NCBI RefSeq assembly: GCF_948472415.1
Contig: NZ_OX419519.1
Coordinates: 2,852,001 to 2,916,000, forward strand
From: Kitasatospora fiedleri
GTDB lineage: Bacteria > Actinomycetota > Actinomycetes > Streptomycetales > Streptomycetaceae
DNA: 64,000 nt
Direction of reading: 5' to 3'
The notes under the pieces: generated by a model
What the model saw: the letters and a program-made list of their open reading frames with translations, nothing else
The model's database searches: none
Told to the model about the DNA's origin: nothing
Part shown: positions 38,019-45,357 of the stretch, piece after piece
Position numbering within the stretch: the first letter of the stretch is position 1
How the letters are laid out: every line of letters starts with the position of its first letter
Position numbers and translations under genes: made by a program

Positions 38019-39438
38019 GCTGGTCCCTTTCGACTGCGGCCGGGGGCGGGCCCTGGGGCCGGGCGGGGGTGGGGGCGGCGGCCGCGGCGCGGCCGAGCCG
38101 CTCGGTGACGGCGGCGTCCAGCGCGGCGAGCTCCTGCGCGGAGCCGCCCATCAGGAGGCCGTAGAGCCGGCCGTTGAAGGGCGTGCCCGCGGCGGCGCCG
38201 GCGTTGACGGTGGCGAAGTTGTTGACCACCAGGCCGGTCCCGCCGGGTTCCCGGAGCAGCAGCCCGTCCAGCAGGTCGCGGACCGCGCCGAACGGCAGCG
38301 GCTCGGTGAGCGTCAGCGGGTAGTGCCGGGCCAGCGCGGTGCGGCCCGGGCCGAGCAGCTGCTCCTGGAGCCGGACCTGGTAGGTGGACATGTTGTTGCG
38401 CGCGTTGATCTCGATGACCGGGTAGAGGCCGCCGTCCGGGTCGGTCATCGCGTCCACGCCGACCACGCCGTGGAAGCCGTCGGCGGCGAGCCGGGAGCCG
38501 AGCAGTTCGGCGGCGCGGCCGAGTTCGGCGAGCTGTTCGGGGCTGAGGTCCGGCGGGAAGCGGTGGCCGAGGTGGACGCCGTTGGCGGTGATGGCCTCCT
38601 TGACGAAGTCCAGGTGGACCGAGCCGTCGCGGCCGATGGTGAACTGGTAGTTGAGGTCGGCGGCCTTGGCCACCCGCTCCTCGATCACGAAGGCGATCCG
38701 GTCGGTGCCGGCGGCCTTCGCGGCGTCGGCCACCATCCGCCGGGTGCGCTCCAGCCGCCGGGCGCTCTCGATCACCGCGATGCCCTTGCCGGAGACCCCG
38801 AGCGCCTCCTTGAACAGCAGCACGGCGCCCTCGTCCAGCAGGGCCGCGGCGGCGGCGGCCGCCTCGTCCAGCTCGGCCGTCGTCGCGCAGGCCCAGCCGC
38901 GCGGCTGGCGCAGGCCCAGCTCGTCGGCGATCCGCCGGCTGTGGACCTTGCTGTTGACGGCCTTGCACAGGGCGGCGGGCGGCCCGGCGATCCCGATGCC
39001 CGCCTTGGCGGCCAGGTCCTCCTCCAGTTCGGAGACCCCGTGCGGGAGCAGCAGCGCGCCCTGTTCGCCGAGCCGGGCCAGCACGGCGAGCAGCCCGGGG
39101 TCGGCCAGCGCGTCCCGGGTGACGGTGTTGCCCGGCAGCTGGTCGGCCACCACGTGGACGGTGGGCAGGCGCAGGCCCAGTTCGCGCAGGTAGTGGAGGT
39201 ACTCCCGGTCGGGGGCGGTCTTCAGCACCACGTGGTCGTCGGCGCCGCCGAGCAGCAGCGCGAACTCGTCCATCCGGTTGACCACCGCGGTGTTGCCGGC
39301 CGAGGTGAGCCGGGGCAGTCCGATCTCGCCGCGCGCCCACTGCTCCTCGACCTCGAAGTTGCCCAGGAACACCAGGGCGGCGCGGTCGTCCTCGGCCACC
39401 GCGGCCTTCAGCCGCTGGTTGAATCCCGGTTCGGTCAT
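38008..39438 (-). CDS. ATP-grasp amino acid-ACP ligase, BtrJ-like
   Basis: ATP-grasp family ligase of 476 residues. An N-terminal pre-ATP-grasp region precedes LLFKEALGVSGKGIAVIE (nucleotide Lys and glycine loop), FVIEERV, and the metal-binding YPVIEINARNNMSTY. It is followed by the decarboxylase and ACP, the same trio as butirosin BtrJ/BtrK/BtrI, in which BtrJ ligates glutamate to the ACP. The ATG at 39438 is chosen because GGGAGA precedes it by about 8 bases; a GTG at 39462, two bases after the KAS stop, is the alternative. Activation of glutamate here is an inference. Confidence 0.82.
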   Translation of the reverse strand: MTEPGFNQRLKAAVAEDDRAALVFLGNFEVEEQWARGEIGLPRLTSAGNTAVVNRMDEFALLLGGADDHVVLKTAPDREYLHYLRELGLRLPTVHVVADQLPGNTVTRDALADPGLLAVLARLGEQGALLLPHGVSELEEDLAAKAGIGIAGPPAALCKAVNSKVHSRRIADELGLRQPRGWACATTAELDEAAAAAAALLDEGAVLLFKEALGVSGKGIAVIESARRLERTRRMVADAAKAAGTDRIAFVIEERVAKAADLNYQFTIGRDGSVHLDFVKEAITANGVHLGHRFPPDLSPEQLAELGRAAELLGSRLAADGFHGVVGVDAMTDPDGGLYPVIEINARNNMSTYQVRLQEQLLGPGRTALARHYPLTLTEPLPFGAVRDLLDGLLLREPGGTGLVVNNFATVNAGAAAGTPFNGRLYGLLMGGSAQELAALDAAVTERLGRAAAAAPTPARPQGPPPAAVERDQHER

Positions 39439-39464
39439 GCCCTGTTCTCCCGTCGCGTTCACGT

Positions 39465-40394
39465 TCAGTGCTCCACGACCATCGCGGCGAAGCTCGCGCC
39501 GACCCCGACCGAGACCATCAGGTAGCGGTCGCCGGGCCGGAGCCGGCCGAGGGCCTGGGCGCTGGCGTAGTTGATGAAGGGGTCCGCGCCGAAGCAGTGG
39601 CCGGTCTGCGGGATGTTGTCCAGGAAGATCCGGTCCACCTCGACGCCGAGGCGGTCGCTGAAGCGCACCCAGGCGATCCGGTTGACGTTGTGCGGCAGGA
39701 CCAGGGCGAGGTCGGCGGTGGTCAGGCCGGCGTCGGCCAGCGCCTCGTCGATGACGCCCATCAACATGTCGGGGTAGATGTCGCGGAAGGTGGCGAAGCC
39801 CTCGTCGGTCATCACCAGGTTGGGGTCGCCGACCGAGACGGTGCGGGTGGCGAAGCCGAGCACCCGGTCGCGGGTGGCCGCGGCGGAGACCAGCACGGCC
39901 GCCGTGCCCTCGCCGGTGATGCCCATGCCGGCCAGCACCTGGGCCACCTGGGTGTACGCCTTCTCGCCGACCAGCACCAGGGCCAGCGCCTCCGGGTCGG
40001 GGTCTTCCGCCAGCAGCATGCCGGCCACGTCGACGGCCACCAGGCCGGAGGCGCAGGCCTGTTCGGTCAGGGCGAAGGTCTTCGCGTGCCGCAGCCCGGC
40101 CTCCCGGCGCACCTCGTGCAGCGGGCTGAGCGGGTACGGCGAGAGGAAGCGCTGGGTCCGCGGCCGGAGCACGTAGCGGACCTTGTCCTCCCGGCCGCGC
40201 AGCGCGGTCAGCTTGCCGACGGCGGCCAGCAGGCTCTCGGTCTCGCTCTCGGTCTCGTCCCAGCAGACCTCGGACAGGCCGAACCCCCGTCCGTAGCGCC
40301 GCAGTTCGGTGTCTGTCAGGCCCAGCGCCCGCTGGCGGTCCGCGATGGACACCTGGGTGGGCCAGTGGGTGGATACCTCGATCAGTGAGGTCAC
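39465..40394 (-). CDS. KAS III-like acyl transferase or condensing enzyme
   Basis: A 309-residue ketoacyl-ACP synthase III family protein. The nucleophile is the Cys in TEQACASGL and the His is in LPHNVNRIAW. The third position, normally Asn in a GNTS context, reads QTGHCFGADPFINY, so His replaces Asn. KAS III relatives with altered triads include the acyl transferase CerJ and the PqsC subunit, so it may transfer an acyl group to an amine or alcohol instead of extending a chain. The GTG start (VTSLIEVSTHW) follows GAGAGGAG by about 10 bases; a longer frame to 40454 lacks support. It is the first gene of a SARP-controlled operon. Confidence 0.85.
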   Translation of the reverse strand: MTSLIEVSTHWPTQVSIADRQRALGLTDTELRRYGRGFGLSEVCWDETESETESLLAAVGKLTALRGREDKVRYVLRPRTQRFLSPYPLSPLHEVRREAGLRHAKTFALTEQACASGLVAVDVAGMLLAEDPDPEALALVLVGEKAYTQVAQVLAGMGITGEGTAAVLVSAAATRDRVLGFATRTVSVGDPNLVMTDEGFATFRDIYPDMLMGVIDEALADAGLTTADLALVLPHNVNRIAWVRFSDRLGVEVDRIFLDNIPQTGHCFGADPFINYASAQALGRLRPGDRYLMVSVGVGASFAAMVVEH

Positions 40395-40553
40395 GGCTAG
40401 CCGGCTCCTCTCAGCCGCAGTCGACGGTTCGGCGTGGTGATCCGGGGCGGACACCGTCGTGGGTGCCGGGCGGTCGCCTGGACCGACACCGGCCGGGTGC
40501 CGTGCCCCTGCACGGCTGGTCCCCCGGGCGGTACGCCCAGGGGGACGGGGATC

Positions 40554-40596
40554 AAGCTAGTGGACCGAATTGACAAACGACTGACCGAATACTGAC
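40554..40596 (-). promoter_or_regulatory. SARP operator and promoter of the ACP cassette
   Basis: On the minus strand: GTCAGTA (40590-40596), GTCAGTC (40579-40585) and GTCAATT (40568-40574) at exact 11-bp pitch, then 8 bp, then the -10 TAGCTT (40554-40559). It is the clearest of three such sites in the cluster. Confidence 0.82.
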
Positions 40597-40673
40597 CACG
40601 CGACGATCGAGGATGACCACTGTGCCGACCGCCCGCCGGGCCGCCGGGGCGAGCTAACGCACCATCAACTCGC

Positions 40674-40704
40674 TTGCCTGCCAAGGAAGATGATCAGCTA
40701 AGCT
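40674..40704 (+). promoter_or_regulatory. Possible sbnB promoter
   Basis: TTGCCT (40674-40679) and TAAGCT (40699-40704) with a 19-bp spacer, longer than ideal. It is the best-placed candidate for sbnB. No SARP heptamers read in this direction. Confidence 0.3.
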
Positions 40705-40825
40705 GCGATGGCTCATCGGACGAGGCAGGCCGGAGCCGCTCGCCGGCGCACGCGCGCCCCCGACCCGGCCACCGCCCGGACGCCGCCGCGGAGCACCCCA
40801 CACCCCCTTCGAACCGAGGAACGCC

Positions 40826-41869
40826 ATGTCCCAAGAGAGCCTGCTCTTCCTCAACCGACCGGCCGTGCTCGCCTGCCTGGAGAAGCTCGACCCGGTCGAG
40901 GTGGTGGCGGAGGTCCTGCGCGACCAGGCCTCCGGGCGGACCGAGATCCCCGCCGAGGGCTACCTGCCGTGGCACAACAGCAACGGCGCCTACAGCCGGG
41001 CCATCGCGATGCTGGGCGCCCTGCATCGCGAGGAGGGCTCGGTCTACGGCATGAAGCTGATCAACGCGGCCGTCGACAACCCGTCCCGGGGCATCGAGCG
41101 GGCCGGCGGCCTGAGCTTCGCCTTCGACCCGGAGACCGCCCGGCCCGGGCTGATCGCCGAGGCCGGCTACCTGAGCGCGATCCGGACGGCCGCGTACACC
41201 ATGGTCAGCCTGCGCGAACTCGGCCCCGAGCGGTGGGACGGCCTCACCCTGCTCGGCACCGGCGCGCTGGCCCGGGCCCACCTGGACCTGCTGGTCCGCT
41301 CCTTCCCCGAGGTCCGCCGGGTGACGGTGTTCGACCTGGCCGCCGAACGCTCGGCGCAGCTGGTCGCCTGGGCCGCCGAGCGGCACCCGGGGCTGGCCGT
41401 CGCGGTGGCCGCCACGGCGGCCGAGGCGGTCGCCGCTTCCCCGGTCACCGTCACCCTGACCACCAGCGACGACCCGTACGTGCCGGCCTCCTGGGTCCGG
41501 CCGGGCAGCTTCCTCGCGCACGTCTCGCTGGGCGACCTGACGGAGGAGGTCTTCCTCGGCGCCGAGGCCGTGTACGGGGACGACCTCGACCTGATCGAGG
41601 AGAACCCGCGCCGCATCCTCGGCCGGCTGCTCCAGGAGGGGAGGGTGACCCGGCCGGGCACCGCGTCCGCGCCCGGCACCGGCCCGGGGCGGCCGATCGA
41701 CGGCACCCTGGGCCAGGTGCTGCTCGGGCGGGTCCCGGCCGTCCGGCCCGGCGCCGGCTACGTGGTCAGCAACCCGTTCGGGATGTCCATCCTGGACGTC
41801 GGCATGATCGACGCCGTCCGGCGCACGGCGCTCGAACTCGGCGTCGGACAGCGGCTCGACCTGCTCTGA
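40826..41869 (+). CDS. sbnB: SbnB-like diaminopropionate-forming dehydrogenase
   Basis: Ornithine-cyclodeaminase-family NAD enzyme of 347 residues. SbnB oxidises N-(2-amino-2-carboxyethyl)-L-glutamate to L-2,3-diaminopropionate and 2-oxoglutarate, completing the route begun by SbnA. Visible are the substrate region around GMKLINAAVDNPSRGIERA, the Rossmann loop LLGTGALARAHLD, TTSDDPYVP and the C-terminal SNPFGMSILDVGMIDA. The ATG follows GAGGA by about 7 bases. It is separated from sbnA by 8 kb and transcribed in the opposite direction, with a promoter that lacks the SARP operator in its own orientation. It is probably monocistronic. Confidence 0.92.
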   Translation: MSQESLLFLNRPAVLACLEKLDPVEVVAEVLRDQASGRTEIPAEGYLPWHNSNGAYSRAIAMLGALHREEGSVYGMKLINAAVDNPSRGIERAGGLSFAFDPETARPGLIAEAGYLSAIRTAAYTMVSLRELGPERWDGLTLLGTGALARAHLDLLVRSFPEVRRVTVFDLAAERSAQLVAWAAERHPGLAVAVAATAAEAVAASPVTVTLTTSDDPYVPASWVRPGSFLAHVSLGDLTEEVFLGAEAVYGDDLDLIEENPRRILGRLLQEGRVTRPGTASAPGTGPGRPIDGTLGQVLLGRVPAVRPGAGYVVSNPFGMSILDVGMIDAVRRTALELGVGQRLDLL

Positions 41870-42405
41870 CGGTACGCCGACACTCCAGCACCCCCGCGTG
41901 ACACTGCCTGACGGGGCATCAGGTAGCGTCCGCGGGGCGGGTGTTGGAGGTTTACCGGAGCCCCGGAATCGGCAAGGAATTCGACTGATCGTGTTAGGTT
42001 GATCCGGGCCGCATTGCCGACTGCGGTCGGCGCCGGCGGTCGGCCCGCGCCTGCTCACCCAGGAAATACTCGGTACACGTCCGCCCCCTCAGGAAGGGCG
42101 CGGGCGATTCGGACGGACACGACGGGGGAATTCGATGATCGACCACTCGGCCCTTTCTCCACCCGGGCGCCCGGGCCGCCCGGTCCCGCTACCGGGGCAG
42201 TGTCACCTTCTGCCGTAGCGCTGCGCCACGAAAGCACGCTACGGGCGGGCCATTGGCCCGCCCGTCGGCCTTAGGCCGCATCCCACCGCACACCACCCCA
42301 TTGACCGGTTGTAGGGATCAGCGCCGCCCAGTGGAGACAGGCCGGGCGACGCATGCGCAGACGTGTCCTTATTGCGGTCAGAGCCTCGGAATCGGGTCGC
42401 AGAGA
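41870..42405. other. Long leader region before the SARP gene
   Basis: About 535 bp downstream of sbnB and upstream of the SARP gene. It has a small dyad (CCTGA...TCAGG, near 41910) and an imperfect dyad around 41892-41950 that may end the sbnB transcript. I see no SARP heptamer triplet, so autoregulation by that route is not indicated. No promoter call is secure. The last 50 bases before the chosen ATG stay open in frame with it and would encode a CPYC pair. Confidence 0.45.
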
Positions 42406-43239
42406 ATGAGATATTACCACCCAGTAGAAAGCCGGTTCGACGCCAGGAACCGGGTATCCATCGAAATCCTCGGATCGCTGCGGGTGTCGATCGAGGACCG
42501 GCACGACGGCATCGGCGCGAACCGGGTGCGGACCCTGCTCGCGGTGCTGAGCTTCAGCCCGGGCGAGGTCGTCTCGATGGACGTCCTGATCGAGGAGCTC
42601 TTCTCCGACCAGGCCTCGAAGAACCCCAAGAACGCCCTCCAGGCGAACATGCGCCGGCTGCGCACCTCCCTGGAGGCGGTCACCGGCGTCCCCGGGAACC
42701 TGCTGGTGCCCACCTCCGCCAACGGCTACCTGCTCGACCTGCCCCCGGAGGCGGTCGACGCCCGAAGATTCGACGCGCTGGCCGCCCGCGGCGCCGCCCT
42801 GCTGCGCGACCAGCCGTACGAGGCGGCGCAGCGGCTGGAGGAGGCGCTGCGGCTCTGGCGCGGACCGGCCCTGCTCGACGTCTCCGGCGGGCTGCGCTGC
42901 CACAGCCAGGTCAACCGGCTCAACAGCCGCCGGCTGGACGCCCTGGAGGACCTCTACGAGGCCCGCCTGAGCGTGGGCGCCGAGGGCAACGCGGTCAACG
43001 AGCTCGAACAGCTGGCCTGCGAGCATCCGGAACGGGAGCGGATGTCCGAGTTACTGATGCTCGCGCTCTACCGGGCCGGCCGCCAGGGCGAGGCGCTGGC
43101 GACCTTCCAGCGGGTCCGTTCCTGGCTGAACAACGAACTCGGACTGGAACCCCGGAAGAAGATGCGCGGTCTCCAGCAGGCCATCCTGGCCCAGGACCCG
43201 TCGATCGACGCCGGCCTGGTCTGGGCCGACGCGCGATGA
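42406..43239 (+). CDS. SARP-family pathway activator
   Basis: Streptomyces antibiotic regulatory protein of 277 residues. The N-terminal OmpR-type winged helix starts with VSIEILGSLRV and contains NRVRTLLAVLSFSPGEVVS and ALQANMRRLRTSLE. The bacterial transcriptional activation domain follows (ALYRAGRQGEALATFQRVRSW). The ATG at 42406 sits just before the fold; the frame continues upstream, and a longer GTG-started form is possible. Codon 216 is TTA (43051-43053), so translation should need the bldA leucyl-tRNA. Three operons nearby carry SARP-type heptamer repeats, which makes this the likely activator of the cluster. It ends at a hairpin before the convergent PPTase gene. Confidence 0.93.
   Translation: MRYYHPVESRFDARNRVSIEILGSLRVSIEDRHDGIGANRVRTLLAVLSFSPGEVVSMDVLIEELFSDQASKNPKNALQANMRRLRTSLEAVTGVPGNLLVPTSANGYLLDLPPEAVDARRFDALAARGAALLRDQPYEAAQRLEEALRLWRGPALLDVSGGLRCHSQVNRLNSRRLDALEDLYEARLSVGAEGNAVNELEQLACEHPERERMSELLMLALYRAGRQGEALATFQRVRSWLNNELGLEPRKKMRGLQQAILAQDPSIDAGLVWADAR
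43051..43053 (+). promoter_or_regulatory. In-frame TTA (bldA) codon
   Basis: Leucine codon 216 of the SARP gene, in MSELLMLA. The offset from the start (645 bases) is a multiple of three. In Streptomyces, TTA is read only by the developmentally controlled bldA tRNA. Confidence 0.9.
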
Positions 43240-43272
43240 CCGGCTGAGTCCCCCCTTCCGTTCGGCGGGCCC

Positions 43273-43296
43273 CTCCGGCTGTTCCGGCAGCCGGAG
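43273..43296. terminator. Hairpin between convergent SARP and PPTase genes
   Basis: Arms of 9 bp (43273-43281 / 43288-43296) with loop TTCCGG, immediately before the PPTase stop. Confidence 0.6.
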
Positions 43297-43299
43297 TGC

Positions 43300-44028
43300 T
43301 CACGGCACGTCCAGCGGGCCGTCGAGGTCCCACTCGGCCAGTTCGATCCGCCCCGGGGTCTCGACGGCCAGGGCCGCCGCGTACCCGGGGCCCGGATGCA
43401 GGTCGGCCATCGCGATGGCCGGCGGGCCCGCTCCCCCGGCCCCGGGGACGCCGCTCCAGGACAGCAGCGCCGCGCGCTGCCCGGGCGCGGCCAGGGTGAG
43501 GCCGCGCAGCGGCACGGAGAGCCCGCGGCCGACCGCCTTGAGGACCGCCTCCTTCCTGGTCCAGTAGACGTGGTAGGCCGCCGGCCGGTCCTCCGGGCGG
43601 ATCTCCCGGAAGTCCGCCAGCTCCCGTTCGGAGAGCACCCGGGGCGCCAGCCGGTCCACCTCGCGCGCGGCGACCCGCTCCACGTCCACCCCGGGCTCGG
43701 CGTGCTCGGTGACGGCCAGCACCACCCGCCCGCCGGAGTGCGACAGCGAGAACCGCGCGGCGGCGCCGGGCACCCGCGGTTTGCCGTGCGGGCCGCCGCA
43801 GTGCCCGCACCGGCGGCTGAACGCCACCGCCCTCGGCGCCACCCCGGTGGCCCGGCCCAGCGCGGTGCGGACCAGGGCCCGGGCGGTGGCGTACCGGGCC
43901 CGGTCCTCGCGCGCGGCCAACTGCCCGTACCGGGCCCGTTCCTCGTCGGACATCAGGGCGCGCACCCGGGGGCGGTCGACCACCGGCGACCAGAGCACCC
44001 GGCAGCTGACCGCGTTCGGCTGTGCCAT
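43300..44028 (-). CDS. Sfp-type 4'-phosphopantetheinyl transferase
   Basis: Transfers phosphopantetheine from CoA to the carrier-protein serines. The 242-residue protein has the family motifs GVDVE and YWTRKEAVLKA, plus an N-terminal region with a CGHCGGPHGKP knuckle and FSLSHSGG, all normal for Sfp/Sc-PPTase types. Likely targets are the four T domains and the free ACP of this cluster. It is the last gene of the mbtH-ABC-PPTase operon; its ATG lies 4 bp after the TAG stop of the ABC ATPase gene. Confidence 0.92.
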   Translation of the reverse strand: MAQPNAVSCRVLWSPVVDRPRVRALMSDEERARYGQLAAREDRARYATARALVRTALGRATGVAPRAVAFSRRCGHCGGPHGKPRVPGAAARFSLSHSGGRVVLAVTEHAEPGVDVERVAAREVDRLAPRVLSERELADFREIRPEDRPAAYHVYWTRKEAVLKAVGRGLSVPLRGLTLAAPGQRAALLSWSGVPGAGGAGPPAIAMADLHPGPGYAAALAVETPGRIELAEWDLDGPLDVP

Positions 44029-44032
44029 CGCG

Positions 44033-44980
44033 CTACGCGGCCTGGTGGCCGGTGAGTTCCAGGAACACGTCGTCCAGCGAGGGGCGGCGCTGGGCGAGGC
44101 CGCTGACCTGGATGCCGGCCGCGTGCAGCGCCGCGGCGGCGGCCGAGACCCCGGCCAGCCCGTCGTTCAACTGCACGCCCAGCACGCCCCTGCGGTCGTC
44201 CCGGGTCAGCTCGCCGACCATCAGCGGGTTCAGCGCGGACAGCGCCGCCGGCAGGTCGGCCAGATCGGCCACGGTGACTTCCAGCCGCTCCTGGCCGACC
44301 TTGCGCTTGAGCTCGTCGGCGGTGCCCTCGGCGGCCACCACGCCCTTGTCGATCACCACGATCCGGTCGGCCAGCTCGTCGGCCTCCTCCAGGTACTGGG
44401 TGGTCAGCAGGACGGTCACGCCGTCGGCCACCAAGTCCCGCACCACGGACCACAGGACCAGCCGGCTGGACGGATCGAGCCCGGTGGTCGGCTCGTCCAG
44501 GAAGATCACCTCGGGGCCGCCGACCAGCGTGCTCGCCAGGTCCAGCCGGCGCCGCATGCCGCCCGAGTAGGCCCGCAGCGGCTTGTCGCCGGTGTCCGCG
44601 AGGTCGAACCGCGCCAGCAGCTCGTCCGCCCTGGCCCGGGCCTCGGACCGGCCCAGGTGCAGTAGCCGGCCGAGCAGGACCAGGTTCTCGCGGCCCGTCA
44701 ACTCCTCGTCCACCGCGGCGTACTGGCCGGACAGCCCGATCCGGCGGCGCACCTCGCGCGGCGCGGCGGCGACGTCGAACCCGGCCACCGCGGCCCGGCC
44801 GCCGTCCGGTCCGAGCAGGGTGCTGAGGATGCGGACCGTCGTGGTCTTGCCCGCCCCGTTGGGGCCGAGCAGCCCGAGCACGGTGCCCGCCGGGACGTGC
44901 AGGTCGATCCCCTTGAGGACCTGCTGGTCCCGGTAGTTCTTGCGGAGGCCCTCCGCCTCGATCGCCGCCTGGGCCGCCAC
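44033..44980 (-). CDS. ABC exporter ATPase, DrrA-like
   Basis: Nucleotide-binding subunit of 315 residues: Walker A LGPNGAGKTTT, signature YSGGMRRRLDLA, Walker B VIFLDEPTTGLD, and a C-terminal extension typical of the daunorubicin-resistance (DrrA) group (LAQRRPSLDDVFLELTG). The GTG start lies 3 bp after the MbtH stop. The membrane subunit is not adjacent; the ABC-2 permease at 15690-16514 is the only candidate in the cluster. Export of, and self-resistance to, the peptide product is the likely role. Confidence 0.92.
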   Translation of the reverse strand: MAAQAAIEAEGLRKNYRDQQVLKGIDLHVPAGTVLGLLGPNGAGKTTTVRILSTLLGPDGGRAAVAGFDVAAAPREVRRRIGLSGQYAAVDEELTGRENLVLLGRLLHLGRSEARARADELLARFDLADTGDKPLRAYSGGMRRRLDLASTLVGGPEVIFLDEPTTGLDPSSRLVLWSVVRDLVADGVTVLLTTQYLEEADELADRIVVIDKGVVAAEGTADELKRKVGQERLEVTVADLADLPAALSALNPLMVGELTRDDRRGVLGVQLNDGLAGVSAAAAALHAAGIQVSGLAQRRPSLDDVFLELTGHQAA

Positions 44981-44983
44981 CGC

Positions 44984-45190
44984 TCAGGCCCCGCGCTCGA
45001 TCAGGCTGAGCGGCCGCAGGTCGGTCCAGTTCTCGTCGACGAAGCGCACCGCCTCCTCCCGGGGCACCGAGCTGAGCGCCTCGCGCCAGCCCGCCGGGAC
45101 CTCGGCGAAGGCGGGCCACAGGCTGTGCTGGTTCTCGCCGTTCACCAGTACGTGGAACGTGCCGTCGGGATCGTCGAAGGGGTTGCTCAT
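44984..45190 (-). CDS. MbtH-like NRPS chaperone
   Basis: A 68-residue MbtH-family protein, which binds and activates adenylation domains. The diagnostic pattern is present: NPFDDPDGTFHVLVN, ENQHSLWP, PAGW and the WTDLRPLSL end. The ATG at 45190 fits the conserved N-terminus; an upstream start at 45223 adds non-family residues. It is the first gene of a SARP-controlled operon with the ABC ATPase and the PPTase. Confidence 0.95.
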   Translation of the reverse strand: MSNPFDDPDGTFHVLVNGENQHSLWPAFAEVPAGWREALSSVPREEAVRFVDENWTDLRPLSLIERGA

Positions 45191-45234
45191 CGGGGTTCCG
45201 TCCTGTCCGTCTTCCAGGGTCAACTCCGTTGACC

Positions 45235-45278
45235 ACTATGCTCCATGGCTGCTGACGCGGAACTGACGAACGGCTGAT
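45235..45278 (-). promoter_or_regulatory. SARP operator and promoter of the mbtH operon
   Basis: On the minus strand: ATCAGCC (45272-45278), GTCAGTT (45261-45267) and GTCAGCA (45250-45256) at 11-bp pitch, then 9 bp, then CATAGT (45235-45240) as the -10. The outermost heptamer has one change from the GTCA core. Confidence 0.72.
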
Positions 45279-45309
45279 CGCCGCCGTCCGCCGGGGTCGC
45301 GCCGGGGCC

Positions 45310-45336
45310 GGGGCGGGGCCTTCGCGGCCCCGCCCC
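45310..45336 (-). terminator. Terminator after the MMPL gene
   Basis: Perfect 11-bp stem (45310-45320 / 45326-45336) with loop TTCGC, between the MMPL stop and the mbtH operator. It separates the exporter transcript from the mbtH operon. Confidence 0.75.
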
Positions 45337-45357
45337 CTCCGACGACCGCCGGGCCGG

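Larger units (their letters stand above)
40395..40825. other. Divergent region, ACP cassette / sbnB
   Basis: About 430 bp between divergent starts. It holds the SARP operator for the ACP cassette and a weak promoter candidate for sbnB. No other ORF or RNA gene is supported. Confidence 0.6.

Noticed and set aside
40826..41869. Ornithine cyclodeaminase for proline formation
   Set aside because: The family includes SbnB, and an SbnA homologue plus NRPS with diamino-acid-like codes in the same cluster favours diaminopropionate synthesis.
41898..41920. A fourth SARP operator before the SARP gene (two TGAC copies)
   Set aside because: The copies are 10 bp apart, only two are present, and they are not followed by a -10 at the right distance in the gene's direction.
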